A stretch of 12,123 nt of DNA from JABWBR01 sp036741235 (GTDB taxonomy: Bacteria; Bacteroidota; Bacteroidia; Chitinophagales; Saprospiraceae), in NCBI GenBank assembly GCA_036741235.1, contig DAINSQ010000140.1, forward strand, positions 1 through 12,123. Reading direction: 5' to 3'. Of the stretch, positions 1 through 7,209 are shown piece after piece; position 1 is the first letter of the stretch, and each line of letters opens with the position of its first letter. Made by a program: the position numbers and the translations under genes. The notes beneath the pieces are model-generated. The model saw only the letters and a list, made by a program, of their open reading frames with translations. It ran no database searches and had not been told where the DNA came from.

Positions 1-60
1 CATCAACCCTCATCAACCCTCATCAACCCTCATAACCCCTCATCAACCCTCATAAACATA
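1..60. repeat. 10-bp tandem repeat, G-rich on the minus strand
   Basis: The unit CATCAACCCT occurs at 1-10, 11-20, 21-30 and 41-50, with a variant (CATAACCCCT) at 31-40 and a decayed copy (CATAAACATA) at 51-60. The array is cut by the left edge, so its full copy number is unknown. It lies about 50 bp beyond the stop codon of the giant minus-strand gene. On the minus strand each unit reads AGGGTTGATG, giving five G-runs of at least three separated by 6-7 nt, which fits the usual G-quadruplex pattern. Whether it folds or acts in 3'-end formation is inference. Confidence 0.85.
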
Positions 61-107
61 AACAATAACGGAAAAAGCCCTCAATTAGTTTGTCAAATAT
101 CAGACCC

Positions 108-3100
108 TTAGCGCAATAGCGTAACATCGCCTTCAAAAATTTGCACCCAGCCATCGGTAAATTCAATAGTGGCGAAGAAAGTATAAACATCGGTGTTCAT
201 GGGGCGTCCTTTGAAATTGCCATCCCAGCCGAATGTCGGATCGTTGGGTTGAAAAGCCTGTCTGCCGAATACCTGGTTGCCCCAGCGATCAAAAATCAGA
301 AAATCTTTAATACTATTTACATCAGGACCTGCGAAAATCAGGAATACGTCGTTATTTCCATCGCCGTTGGGTGAAAAAGCGTTGGGGATGAAAACCTTGC
401 GAGGTTTGAGCAGGTTGACGACCAGCCTGTCGACGGCGCTACAACCATTGCTGTCAGTAGCCAGGACGGCCAGGTGAGTGGTTATTGTGGGCGATAAATA
501 TTGCACCGGCAGGCTTGCGTCGGTAAAAAGACTGTCGGGGTACCATTGCAGCGCAACGCCTGGAATATTGGAAAGCGCCTCCAGCCTGACGGAGTCGCCT
601 AGCTCAATAGTAATATCGGGGCCTAACTCCACTATAACTTCATCCGGTTCGATAATTTGAATAGTATCCAGCCACAGGCACCCGCGGCTATCGCTAATGT
701 GCAACACGTAAAAGCCCGGGGCTAGATTCGGGTATTGCTGGACGGTGGAGAAAAACTCGCCGTCGAGCGCATACCTGAATGGGGGAGTGCCCCCGCTCAC
801 GTTGTCGACGATAATACTGCCGTCGGTATCGCCGAAGCAGGTGGGCGGAATAACCTGTACGTCAGCGCCTGCAATGGGCGTGGAAATGCCGGCAACGTTT
901 ACAAAAGCGGTATCTGAGCAGCCGTTGACAATATCGCTAACCACGAGCGCGTAATCGCCGGGGGCGCCGGCGAGCCCAACCCCGGTATTCTGCCCCGAAA
1001 GCAGGATACTGCCCGGGCCGGCAAGCCATTCGTAGCGAATACGCGGCCCAACGCTACTGGCACTGCCGTCGAGCCGGGAGGTGGCCTCCTGGCAGTCGAT
1101 GGGCGTAGGCGGAATCACCATCGCTGCCGGGCTGATGGTATCGAGCAATACCTGGATCAAGGCGCTGTTTTCACAGCCGTTGTCGGTATTGAAAATGGAC
1201 AAGGTATAGATACCAGGCATATTTGCGTCAATTGCCAGGGAGTTAACGGCCAGCGTATCGCCGGCCTCGTTGGTCCAGATAGGTATAAAGTTGGGGCCCT
1301 GAGACGATCCGGTTGCCTGAAGGGCCGGTTCGGGATCCGCACAGGTTATTAACGCGGTTGGCGGCAACACGACGGCAGGTTTCAGGAAGTCGCCGGCCAA
1401 AGCAAAAAGCAAGGTGTCTTTGCAGGCATTGTAAGTGTCGGTTACAACGAGGCGGTAGTTGCCCAGCGCCGTACTACTGACCAAAGGCGATGAGGTATTT
1501 CCTGTCAATTGCCCCTGGCCGATGATGGTCCATTGATACGTCAGAGGAGTGCTGTTGGCCGACGTTGACCCGCCTGCATCCAGGGAGATGGTATCGGTGC
1601 GGCAGTCGAAGCGCAGGGTGTCTATCCCTGCCACGACGGCGCTTGGCGGCAGCCGGTTTTCAACTACCATAACAGTATCGGTATCGGTGCATCCATTGGC
1701 AGGGTTGGTGACTGTAAGCACATAGGTCCCCGCGCGGTCGATGAGCGGGTCCGGTTGGCCGGCGTCGGCCACGATGAATCCATCGACGGTTTCCCATGCG
1801 TATTGCGCCGCTCCGCCCGAGGTGATTGCGCTCCCGTTTAGCCTCAGAAAGTCGACGCCGCAGATGAGCAGCGTGTCGGCCCCGGCATCGGCAACCGGCG
1901 CGTCGATGTCGATGAAAATGGTCAGGCTATCGGTGGCAGTGCATAAACTGACAGGGTGGGTTACTTCGAGGTAATAGACGCCGGGGGCGTATACTACCGG
2001 CATAGGGGTATCGGCCAGATCGATGACAAGCCCGGGAGCGGCGCTCCACTCGTAGCCGGTATCGGCTAATCCGGGGATTGCACTGCCGCTGAGCGTCAGG
2101 TTGGGGATAGTGCAGCGTAGCGTATCATCAGGGCCCGCTTCGGCAATGGGTATCGTCTCGTCGCGTTGAACTTCCACCGTCCTGGTGTTGCTGCAGCCGG
2201 TGCTATCGTTGGTGAGCCGGAACCGGTACAAGCCGGGTTCATTGACCACAATAGAAAGCGACGGCGTACAGTTGGGCGGCAGCGGCGCAAGGGCGCACCA
2301 TTCAAACGAAAGGCTGTCGGTATTGGCCAGTGGAACGTCGAGTGTCCAGTCAGCATTCACACAGTTGAGCAAGCCGTCGGGGATTGGCGGAATGGCCGGC
2401 AGTTCAGCGGCCTGACTAACGATAACGCTGTCAATACTTGCGCAACCATTGATAGTATTTGAAACGCGCAAAAAGAAAGTATCCGCACAACTCACCACCG
2501 GCGATAGCGTGCCGGCGCCGATCAGGCAATTTTGATTATCCAAAGAAAACCACTGGTAATCGAATTCATTGCCCAGTGACGAACCGCTGCCGTCCAGTGC
2601 AAGCAGCGTCTGAATACAAGTCAGCGACTGAGCCTGTCCGGCCTCGGCCAGCGGGGCTATCGTATCGATGTTGACCACCGCGGTATCGAGGCTGAAACAG
2701 CCGTTAGACGTATCGGTTACCCGGAAGAAAAACGTATCGGCTGCACCGACTGTGGCAGTAAGCTGGTTATCAGGTAATATGGCTATTCCGGTAGCCGAAG
2801 TCCATTGATACGTAAATTCAGGTCCCGTGCTGGTCGTATTATTGCCGAGCACTACGGCATTTGTCTGGCAATTGAGCGTGTTATCGTTGCCTGCATCAGC
2901 TATCGGCGGGGTATTGTCGGCCATTACGATAATGTCCACCACGGTAGAGAATCCCAGCGTATCGGTGGCGGTTATGGTGTAGGCGCCGGGTGAAAATGCT
3001 ACCGGCGAAAGCGAAGTAAGGTCGCCGCCCAGAATTCCGTCAGACGTGGTCCAAATGATAGTGCAATTAATACAGGGGTAGCAAAACGATGCCTGTAATT

Positions 3101-6100
3101 GAACCGAATCGGTAAGGCAGGTAAATGCCTCAGGGGATTCGGTTGTAATGCACGGCGCGCAAATCTGGTCGGTAACTTCCACGCTTGCAGAAGCGCTGCA
3201 TTGGCTAATGGGGTTGCTGACGGTGAGGGTATAGATACCCAGCGTATCAATTTGCACCGCCGCGCTGTCGGCGGCGCCGACGATACCGGGGCCGCTCCAG
3301 GAAAAAATATTATTGGGATCAACCGGCGTTACAAAAGATTGCAATAAAAAAGTATCCCGGTCGCAGGGAAATACGCTGCTGCCGAAGTTGATAGTTGGAA
3401 TGATATCGTACAGCCGCACCTGGGCTATGTCGATACTGCTGCAATTGGTGGCCGTATTGGCGACCTCCAACTGGTAGGTACCGGGTTGATTGATGTTGAG
3501 CACGGGCGTAGACCCCACCACTTCGCCGGTGATGAAATTGGTCCATTCATAGATAAACTCGGGGCCGCTGTCGGAGGCACTCCCGTCGAGGGTGGCCAGA
3601 GGCATCGCGCAGGTGATGGTATCGTGGGGGCCCGCCTCTGCCTCCGGCAGGTTGTCGTCGGCGTAAATGATAACCGAAGCCGTATCGCTGATTTGCAGGG
3701 CGGCGTTGGTGGCGATAAGGGTATAGGTAGCGCCGCAGTTGACGAAGATTTGGTTCGTGCCCTGCCCCGACAAAATGCAGGTGCTGTCAGCCGTGAGCCA
3801 CTGGAAGGTATAATTGGGACCCAGGGGCTGAACGGCAGCCTGGATGTTGACAATGGTTTGGGTACAGGTGAGGGTATCGGAAGGGCTAAGCGTCAACATG
3901 GGGTTACAGTCTTGCGTTACCTCGATACTGTCTCTATCAATGCAACTTTGGTCGAGGTTGGCTACTTGCAGGATGTAAGTTCCGGCTTGAGTAGCATTAA
4001 AAAACAGCGAGCCTGCCGCTACCGGTTGCCCTTCAAAAAACCATTGATAGAAGCCGGCGGAAGTGCCGCTTGTATTGATGGGTACGTTGCCCGTTATACA
4101 GGATACAGCCGCGGTGCTGTCGGGCAAATTGGCAACAGGAGCTGCTGGGTCGAGGTTGATCTGTACATTATCAAGGGTGGCGCAGCCGTTTTGGAGATTC
4201 CACACCTGAAGGGTATAGGCGCCGGGGCAGGCGACTTGTACGGTGAGGCCGTCGTTGGCAGAGGCGATACAGGGCCCGACCCAGGAATAACTGATATTGG
4301 GCCCCGTGCTTGAACCCGTGCCGTCAAGCGTTACGGTATCGGCCCGGCAATCTATTTCAAAGTCGCTGCCGGCGTTGGCAAAAGGATACTCCAGATCGGC
4401 AATGACGGTTGTAAACGCCGTATCCGAACAGCCGTTAGCGGTATTGGTGACGAACAGGACATATACCCCGGAGCTGTCGGCCTGCGCTGTGGGGCCGTTG
4501 GTAGGCGTGATAAAATGGCCTTCTACCGTTGTCCAGTTGTAAATGATACCCGTACCGGTGGAGGTTGCCGCCCCCCCCAGCGATGCGGTGGGTTGATAGC
4601 AGTTGACGGCCCTGTCGGGGCCCGCGTCGGCTATGGGAGCAATGGTGTCGATGGCCACGGATGTTATTGTCGTATCGGTGCAGCCGTTGGAAGTGTTCAA
4701 TCCGATCAGGGTATAATCTCCGGGCAGGTTGACGGCGATGACGGCGGTATCGGTTGGGCCGGCAATGCCCGGCCCCGACCAGCTAAAGGCCAGTGTCGCC
4801 GCCGGCGCCGATGCCGAGGCATTCAACGATACAAGGGAATCGGCGCAAGTGAGTTGCGAAGGCGGGGTTATCAGGAGTTGCGGCGGCGCAATATCCTGCG
4901 CGATTTCGACGCTATCCACGGCTGTGCAACCTGTAATAGGGTCTGTTACGCTGAAGTAATAGGCGCCGGGGCAACTGGCCACGGCAAGCGAATCGGCGGG
5001 GGTAGGGGAGATACATGGCCCCGTCCATTGGTACTGGTATTGCGGCTGAGCGTTTATCGCGCTTCCCGCGAGCGTATCCTGGAGGATGTTGCAGGTAAGG
5101 GTAAAAGCGAGGCCTGCATCGACGAGGGGTAAGTCGCTGTTGTCGACAACGGTTACCTGGGCAGTGTCGCTACAGCCATTTGTCGTGTTGGTAACTATCA
5201 AGGTGTAATTCCCCGCTTCATCGGCCACTGCAATAGGCGCTGAAGTGTTGCCCGGTATATTGCCCGGATTTGCGCTCCATTGGTAAGTGATATCCGCGCC
5301 TTGCGTGCTGGCAACACCGTCGAGGGAGACCTGCGGCGAGGCGCAGGTGATGGTATCAACAGGTGCGATAACAGCTAACGGCGCTATACGGCTTTCAGCT
5401 ACCACAACAGTGTCGGTGGCCACACAACTCAGCAGCCCCTGTGTTCGGGTCGTTTCGAGCCGGTATTCGCCGGGGGTGTCGACAAAGAGGGTAGGGGACG
5501 CGCCCAGCTGATTAGCCGAGGCATCGAGCCAGAGATAACTGATAGCGCCTGCGGGGGCTGAACCGCCGCCGTCGAGCGTAACGCCGTTGTTATAGCAATT
5601 GATGATGCCGGGCGGGGTTATTTGCGCTGAAACATTAAGAACTGCTAATTGCAGGTTGACAATACTATCGCAGTTGAGCGATGAGCGCAGCAAGACCTGA
5701 TACGTTCCGGGAGTCGAAAACAGGCTGTCGCCGACCATGTAGCTCTCTCCCGGGCAGATGGTAGCCGTAATATCGCTGATAACGGGGGCAATAACGGACA
5801 GGTTGAGCCGAACGATACTGTCGCAGCCGGTAACGGCGCTCAGCGTATCTGCATAACTGCCGGAAGCGGAATAGGTATTATTGCCTACCGCTACGCTGAA
5901 GCCCTGGCAGATGGTTGTATCAATTTGGGTGGTAATAGTCGGGATAACCGTCAAGTCAATGTTAATCAAGCTGTCACAACCGGCGAAACTGGGCAAAACA
6001 ACGGCATAGCTACCCGATTGGGTAAATACGGAATCCCCCACGGCAAACGATTCGCCTTCGCAGATAGTCGGCGTCAGGTTGGCAGGCAATGGCGGTTCGC

Positions 6101-7037
6101 CGATCACCACATCGATACAATCGTCGGTCAGGCGCCCGCAGAAAAACGGGTAAAAGCTATTGAGATTGTTGCGCAGGCTGTCGAGCGTAAGCTGGCCGTC
6201 GGGCGGCGGCAGACTATCGGCTTCGCTCAGGCGGTACGACAGGCCGCAGACCTGATAATTGCCGGCGGGTTGGCCGCGCAAGTCGGCCAGCGTATCGTAG
6301 CCGACAATAATGCCCTCCCGGCTTATCACATAAGTGTAACCGTATTCGGAGGTATCGGCGCCGTTGCCTGTAAAAACCGGGTTGGGTTGCAATAGCAAAC
6401 TCGAATCGCCCACACAGGTCAGCAAGTCAGGCGCTGACAATGAGCCGGCCTCGGCAAAGCAGCAATCCACTCCGCGCGAATCGCAGAAAAAAAGCCGTAC
6501 GTAGAGCAGCGCGCCGGAATACAGCGAAGGGTTGTTGGTTGTCTGTATCGTCCAGGTACCGTTGACAGGCCCCGTATTAAACGTTTCGAGGCACCCGTTG
6601 AAGGGATAGTAAGAGCCGTCGTAGAAGCCGCCCGATATAAAATTGGCGGGTTGGTTGTTATTCCATTGGGCCACATAGCCGCTATCGGGCATGGCCGTTT
6701 CGGCGCAGGGAACAAAAGTGATATTCCAGCGCGTAAAAAAAGTAAAAGCCAGTTGGTCGTCGGTATTATTGCCGATGAGTTGGATGGTTTGCCCGCCAGG
6801 CGAGGTGAGCCACAATTGCAGGTTTTCGGAAAACTGGTGAACGAATTGGAGTTCAACAGCGCAAAGCCCCTGCTGGGGATCTGCCAGGTTGTTGTTAAAA
6901 TAGTCGGCAATGCTGAGTGTAAAAACTTGCGTGCTATTGGGATTGATGAGCAGCGTATCTTCCAAACCGCAACTTTGCCCCTTGGCCCCGAGGGGCAGGA
7001 GCGCCAACAAACACCATAAAAGTCGCCTCATAGCCAT
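108..7037 (-). CDS. Giant type IX-secreted modular surface protein (P-domain, Ig/PKD-like repeats, SprB repeat, type B gliding-motility C-terminal domain)
   Basis: A 2,309-residue protein that should be exported by Sec and then by the type IX system to the cell surface or medium, probably as an adhesin or matrix protein. Modules seen: signal peptide 1-20 (MAMRR, then a Leu-rich core ending AKGQ); P/Homo-B-like module about 25-186; Cys-rich module about 187-315; three 51-residue repeats about 318-469; about 19 Ig/PKD-like repeats 470-2050; SprB repeat about 2058-2132 (CFGDTDGS motif at 2067); Ig-like module to about 2210; sorting domain 2213-2309 with FIPNAFSPNGDGNNDVF at 2216 and FDRWGNQVF at 2249. 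That ending is the family called gliding motility-associated C-terminal (T9SS type B), whose known members (e.g. SprB) need a PorP/SprF-like partner; none is in the window. No catalytic domain is visible. The start at 7037 is kept because it gives a full signal peptide; the Met at residue 3 (7031) is equally possible. No Shine-Dalgarno is seen. Odd points: a G8 run in codons 820-823 and an extra Cys pair in some repeats. Ligand unknown. Confidence 0.96.
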   Translation of the reverse strand: MAMRRLLWCLLALLPLGAKGQSCGLEDTLLINPNSTQVFTLSIADYFNNNLADPQQGLCAVELQFVHQFSENLQLWLTSPGGQTIQLIGNNTDDQLAFTFFTRWNITFVPCAETAMPDSGYVAQWNNNQPANFISGGFYDGSYYPFNGCLETFNTGPVNGTWTIQTTNNPSLYSGALLYVRLFFCDSRGVDCCFAEAGSLSAPDLLTCVGDSSLLLQPNPVFTGNGADTSEYGYTYVISREGIIVGYDTLADLRGQPAGNYQVCGLSYRLSEADSLPPPDGQLTLDSLRNNLNSFYPFFCGRLTDDCIDVVIGEPPLPANLTPTICEGESFAVGDSVFTQSGSYAVVLPSFAGCDSLINIDLTVIPTITTQIDTTICQGFSVAVGNNTYSASGSYADTLSAVTGCDSIVRLNLSVIAPVISDITATICPGESYMVGDSLFSTPGTYQVLLRSSLNCDSIVNLQLAVLNVSAQITPPGIINCYNNGVTLDGGGSAPAGAISYLWLDASANQLGASPTLFVDTPGEYRLETTRTQGLLSCVATDTVVVAESRIAPLAVIAPVDTITCASPQVSLDGVASTQGADITYQWSANPGNIPGNTSAPIAVADEAGNYTLIVTNTTNGCSDTAQVTVVDNSDLPLVDAGLAFTLTCNILQDTLAGSAINAQPQYQYQWTGPCISPTPADSLAVASCPGAYYFSVTDPITGCTAVDSVEIAQDIAPPQLLITPPSQLTCADSLVSLNASASAPAATLAFSWSGPGIAGPTDTAVIAVNLPGDYTLIGLNTSNGCTDTTITSVAIDTIAPIADAGPDRAVNCYQPTASLGGAATSTGTGIIYNWTTVEGHFITPTNGPTAQADSSGVYVLFVTNTANGCSDTAFTTVIADLEYPFANAGSDFEIDCRADTVTLDGTGSSTGPNISYSWVGPCIASANDGLTVQVACPGAYTLQVWNLQNGCATLDNVQINLDPAAPVANLPDSTAAVSCITGNVPINTSGTSAGFYQWFFEGQPVAAGSLFFNATQAGTYILQVANLDQSCIDRDSIEVTQDCNPMLTLSPSDTLTCTQTIVNIQAAVQPLGPNYTFQWLTADSTCILSGQGTNQIFVNCGATYTLIATNAALQISDTASVIIYADDNLPEAEAGPHDTITCAMPLATLDGSASDSGPEFIYEWTNFITGEVVGSTPVLNINQPGTYQLEVANTATNCSSIDIAQVRLYDIIPTINFGSSVFPCDRDTFLLQSFVTPVDPNNIFSWSGPGIVGAADSAAVQIDTLGIYTLTVSNPISQCSASASVEVTDQICAPCITTESPEAFTCLTDSVQLQASFCYPCINCTIIWTTSDGILGGDLTSLSPVAFSPGAYTITATDTLGFSTVVDIIVMADNTPPIADAGNDNTLNCQTNAVVLGNNTTSTGPEFTYQWTSATGIAILPDNQLTATVGAADTFFFRVTDTSNGCFSLDTAVVNIDTIAPLAEAGQAQSLTCIQTLLALDGSGSSLGNEFDYQWFSLDNQNCLIGAGTLSPVVSCADTFFLRVSNTINGCASIDSVIVSQAAELPAIPPIPDGLLNCVNADWTLDVPLANTDSLSFEWCALAPLPPNCTPSLSIVVNEPGLYRFRLTNDSTGCSNTRTVEVQRDETIPIAEAGPDDTLRCTIPNLTLSGSAIPGLADTGYEWSAAPGLVIDLADTPMPVVYAPGVYYLEVTHPVSLCTATDSLTIFIDIDAPVADAGADTLLICGVDFLRLNGSAITSGGAAQYAWETVDGFIVADAGQPDPLIDRAGTYVLTVTNPANGCTDTDTVMVVENRLPPSAVVAGIDTLRFDCRTDTISLDAGGSTSANSTPLTYQWTIIGQGQLTGNTSSPLVSSTALGNYRLVVTDTYNACKDTLLFALAGDFLKPAVVLPPTALITCADPEPALQATGSSQGPNFIPIWTNEAGDTLAVNSLAIDANMPGIYTLSIFNTDNGCENSALIQVLLDTISPAAMVIPPTPIDCQEATSRLDGSASSVGPRIRYEWLAGPGSILLSGQNTGVGLAGAPGDYALVVSDIVNGCSDTAFVNVAGISTPIAGADVQVIPPTCFGDTDGSIIVDNVSGGTPPFRYALDGEFFSTVQQYPNLAPGFYVLHISDSRGCLWLDTIQIIEPDEVIVELGPDITIELGDSVRLEALSNIPGVALQWYPDSLFTDASLPVQYLSPTITTHLAVLATDSNGCSAVDRLVVNLLKPRKVFIPNAFSPNGDGNNDVFLIFAGPDVNSIKDFLIFDRWGNQVFGRQAFQPNDPTFGWDGNFKGRPMNTDVYTFFATIEFTDGWVQIFEGDVTLLR
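888..5630 (-). repeat. Array of about 19 Ig/PKD-like protein repeats (about 250 bp each)
   Basis: Residues 470-2050 of the giant protein divide into 19 modules of 78-87 residues, typically 82-85. Each has an early Cys (e.g. 481, 565, 649, 731, 813, 897) and a Trp (503, 587, 671, 753, 835, 919); in 16 of the 19 the Trp is exactly 22 residues after the Cys. A second Cys in an NGC[ST]-type motif closes most modules (622, 786, 870, 1783, 2040), suggesting one disulfide per module. Modules 8 (C1058) and 11 (C1307) lack the closing Cys. Conserved phrases are DAG.D..LTC, LDGS.SS.G, PG.Y.L.VTN. This is the fold type used as spacers in bacterial adhesins; the Ig/PKD assignment comes from pattern, not a profile search. 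Confidence 0.9.
5631..6086 (-). repeat. Three 51-residue Cys-paired repeats (153-bp period)
   Basis: Residues about 318-469 of the giant protein contain three copies of a module of form TIC.G.S..VG...(S/T)..G.Y...L.....CDS. The first Cys is at 326, 377 and 428 and the second at 354, 405 and 456, so the period is exactly 51 residues and the Cys spacing exactly 28 in all copies. This repeat type is common in large Bacteroidota secreted proteins as far as I recall; I know of no function for it. It sits between the N-terminal modules and the long Ig-like array. Confidence 0.88.
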
Positions 7038-7099
7038 GCGATACGTTCATTTTTGGGATGTAGATTTTTCAGCAGGAGCAATGCTTTGTTAGGTAGACC

Positions 7100-7107
7100 C
7101 AAATTTA
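7100..7107 (-). promoter_or_regulatory. Candidate Bacteroidota -7 box for the giant gene
   Basis: Read on the minus strand this is TAAATTTG, a perfect match to the Bacteroidota sigma-70 -7 consensus TAnnTTTG. It lies 62 nt upstream of the ATG at 7037, implying a 5' leader of roughly 55 nt. I see no good TTTG at the -33 position, so the promoter is supported by one element only. Confidence 0.45.
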
Positions 7108-7143
7108 ACGCAATTCGCTGGATGGAAGTATGAAGAAGATGTG

Positions 7144-7172
7144 CTGATTTGTTGATTTGTTGATTTGCTGAT
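7144..7172. repeat. 8-bp tandem repeat in the divergent spacer
   Basis: Units CTGATTTG (7144-7151), TTGATTTG (7152-7159), TTGATTTG (7160-7167) and a partial CTGAT (7168-7172) give about 3.6 copies. Every unit carries TTG/TTTG, which resembles the Bacteroidota -33 element. The copy at 7160 stands 19 bp ahead of TAAATTAA (7182-7189), a weak -7 match, so the repeat may form part of the promoter of the transporter gene at 7210. That role is inference. Confidence 0.7.
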
Positions 7173-7209
7173 ATTTTTTTGTAAATTAACATTCAAATTA
7201 ATAACTCCT

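Noticed and set aside
1..60. CRISPR-like array
   Set aside because: Units are 10 bp and directly adjacent with no spacers, so this is a simple tandem repeat.
3486..4313. 275-codon plus-strand reading frame opposite the giant gene
   Set aside because: It lies fully antisense to the Ig-like array, has no domain, signal or start context, and its Gly/Arg/Val-rich translation is what an antisense frame of Thr/Asp/Gly-rich repeats gives.
4515..5132. 205-codon plus-strand reading frame opposite the giant gene
   Set aside because: Another antisense shadow of the repeat array, with Arg/Gly-rich low-complexity translation and no recognisable protein features.
7165..7209. TTG-initiated N-terminal extension of the transporter
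   Set aside because: It would translate an AT-rich spacer with repeat and promoter-like sequence; the ATG at 7210 begins just before the ferritin-like domain.
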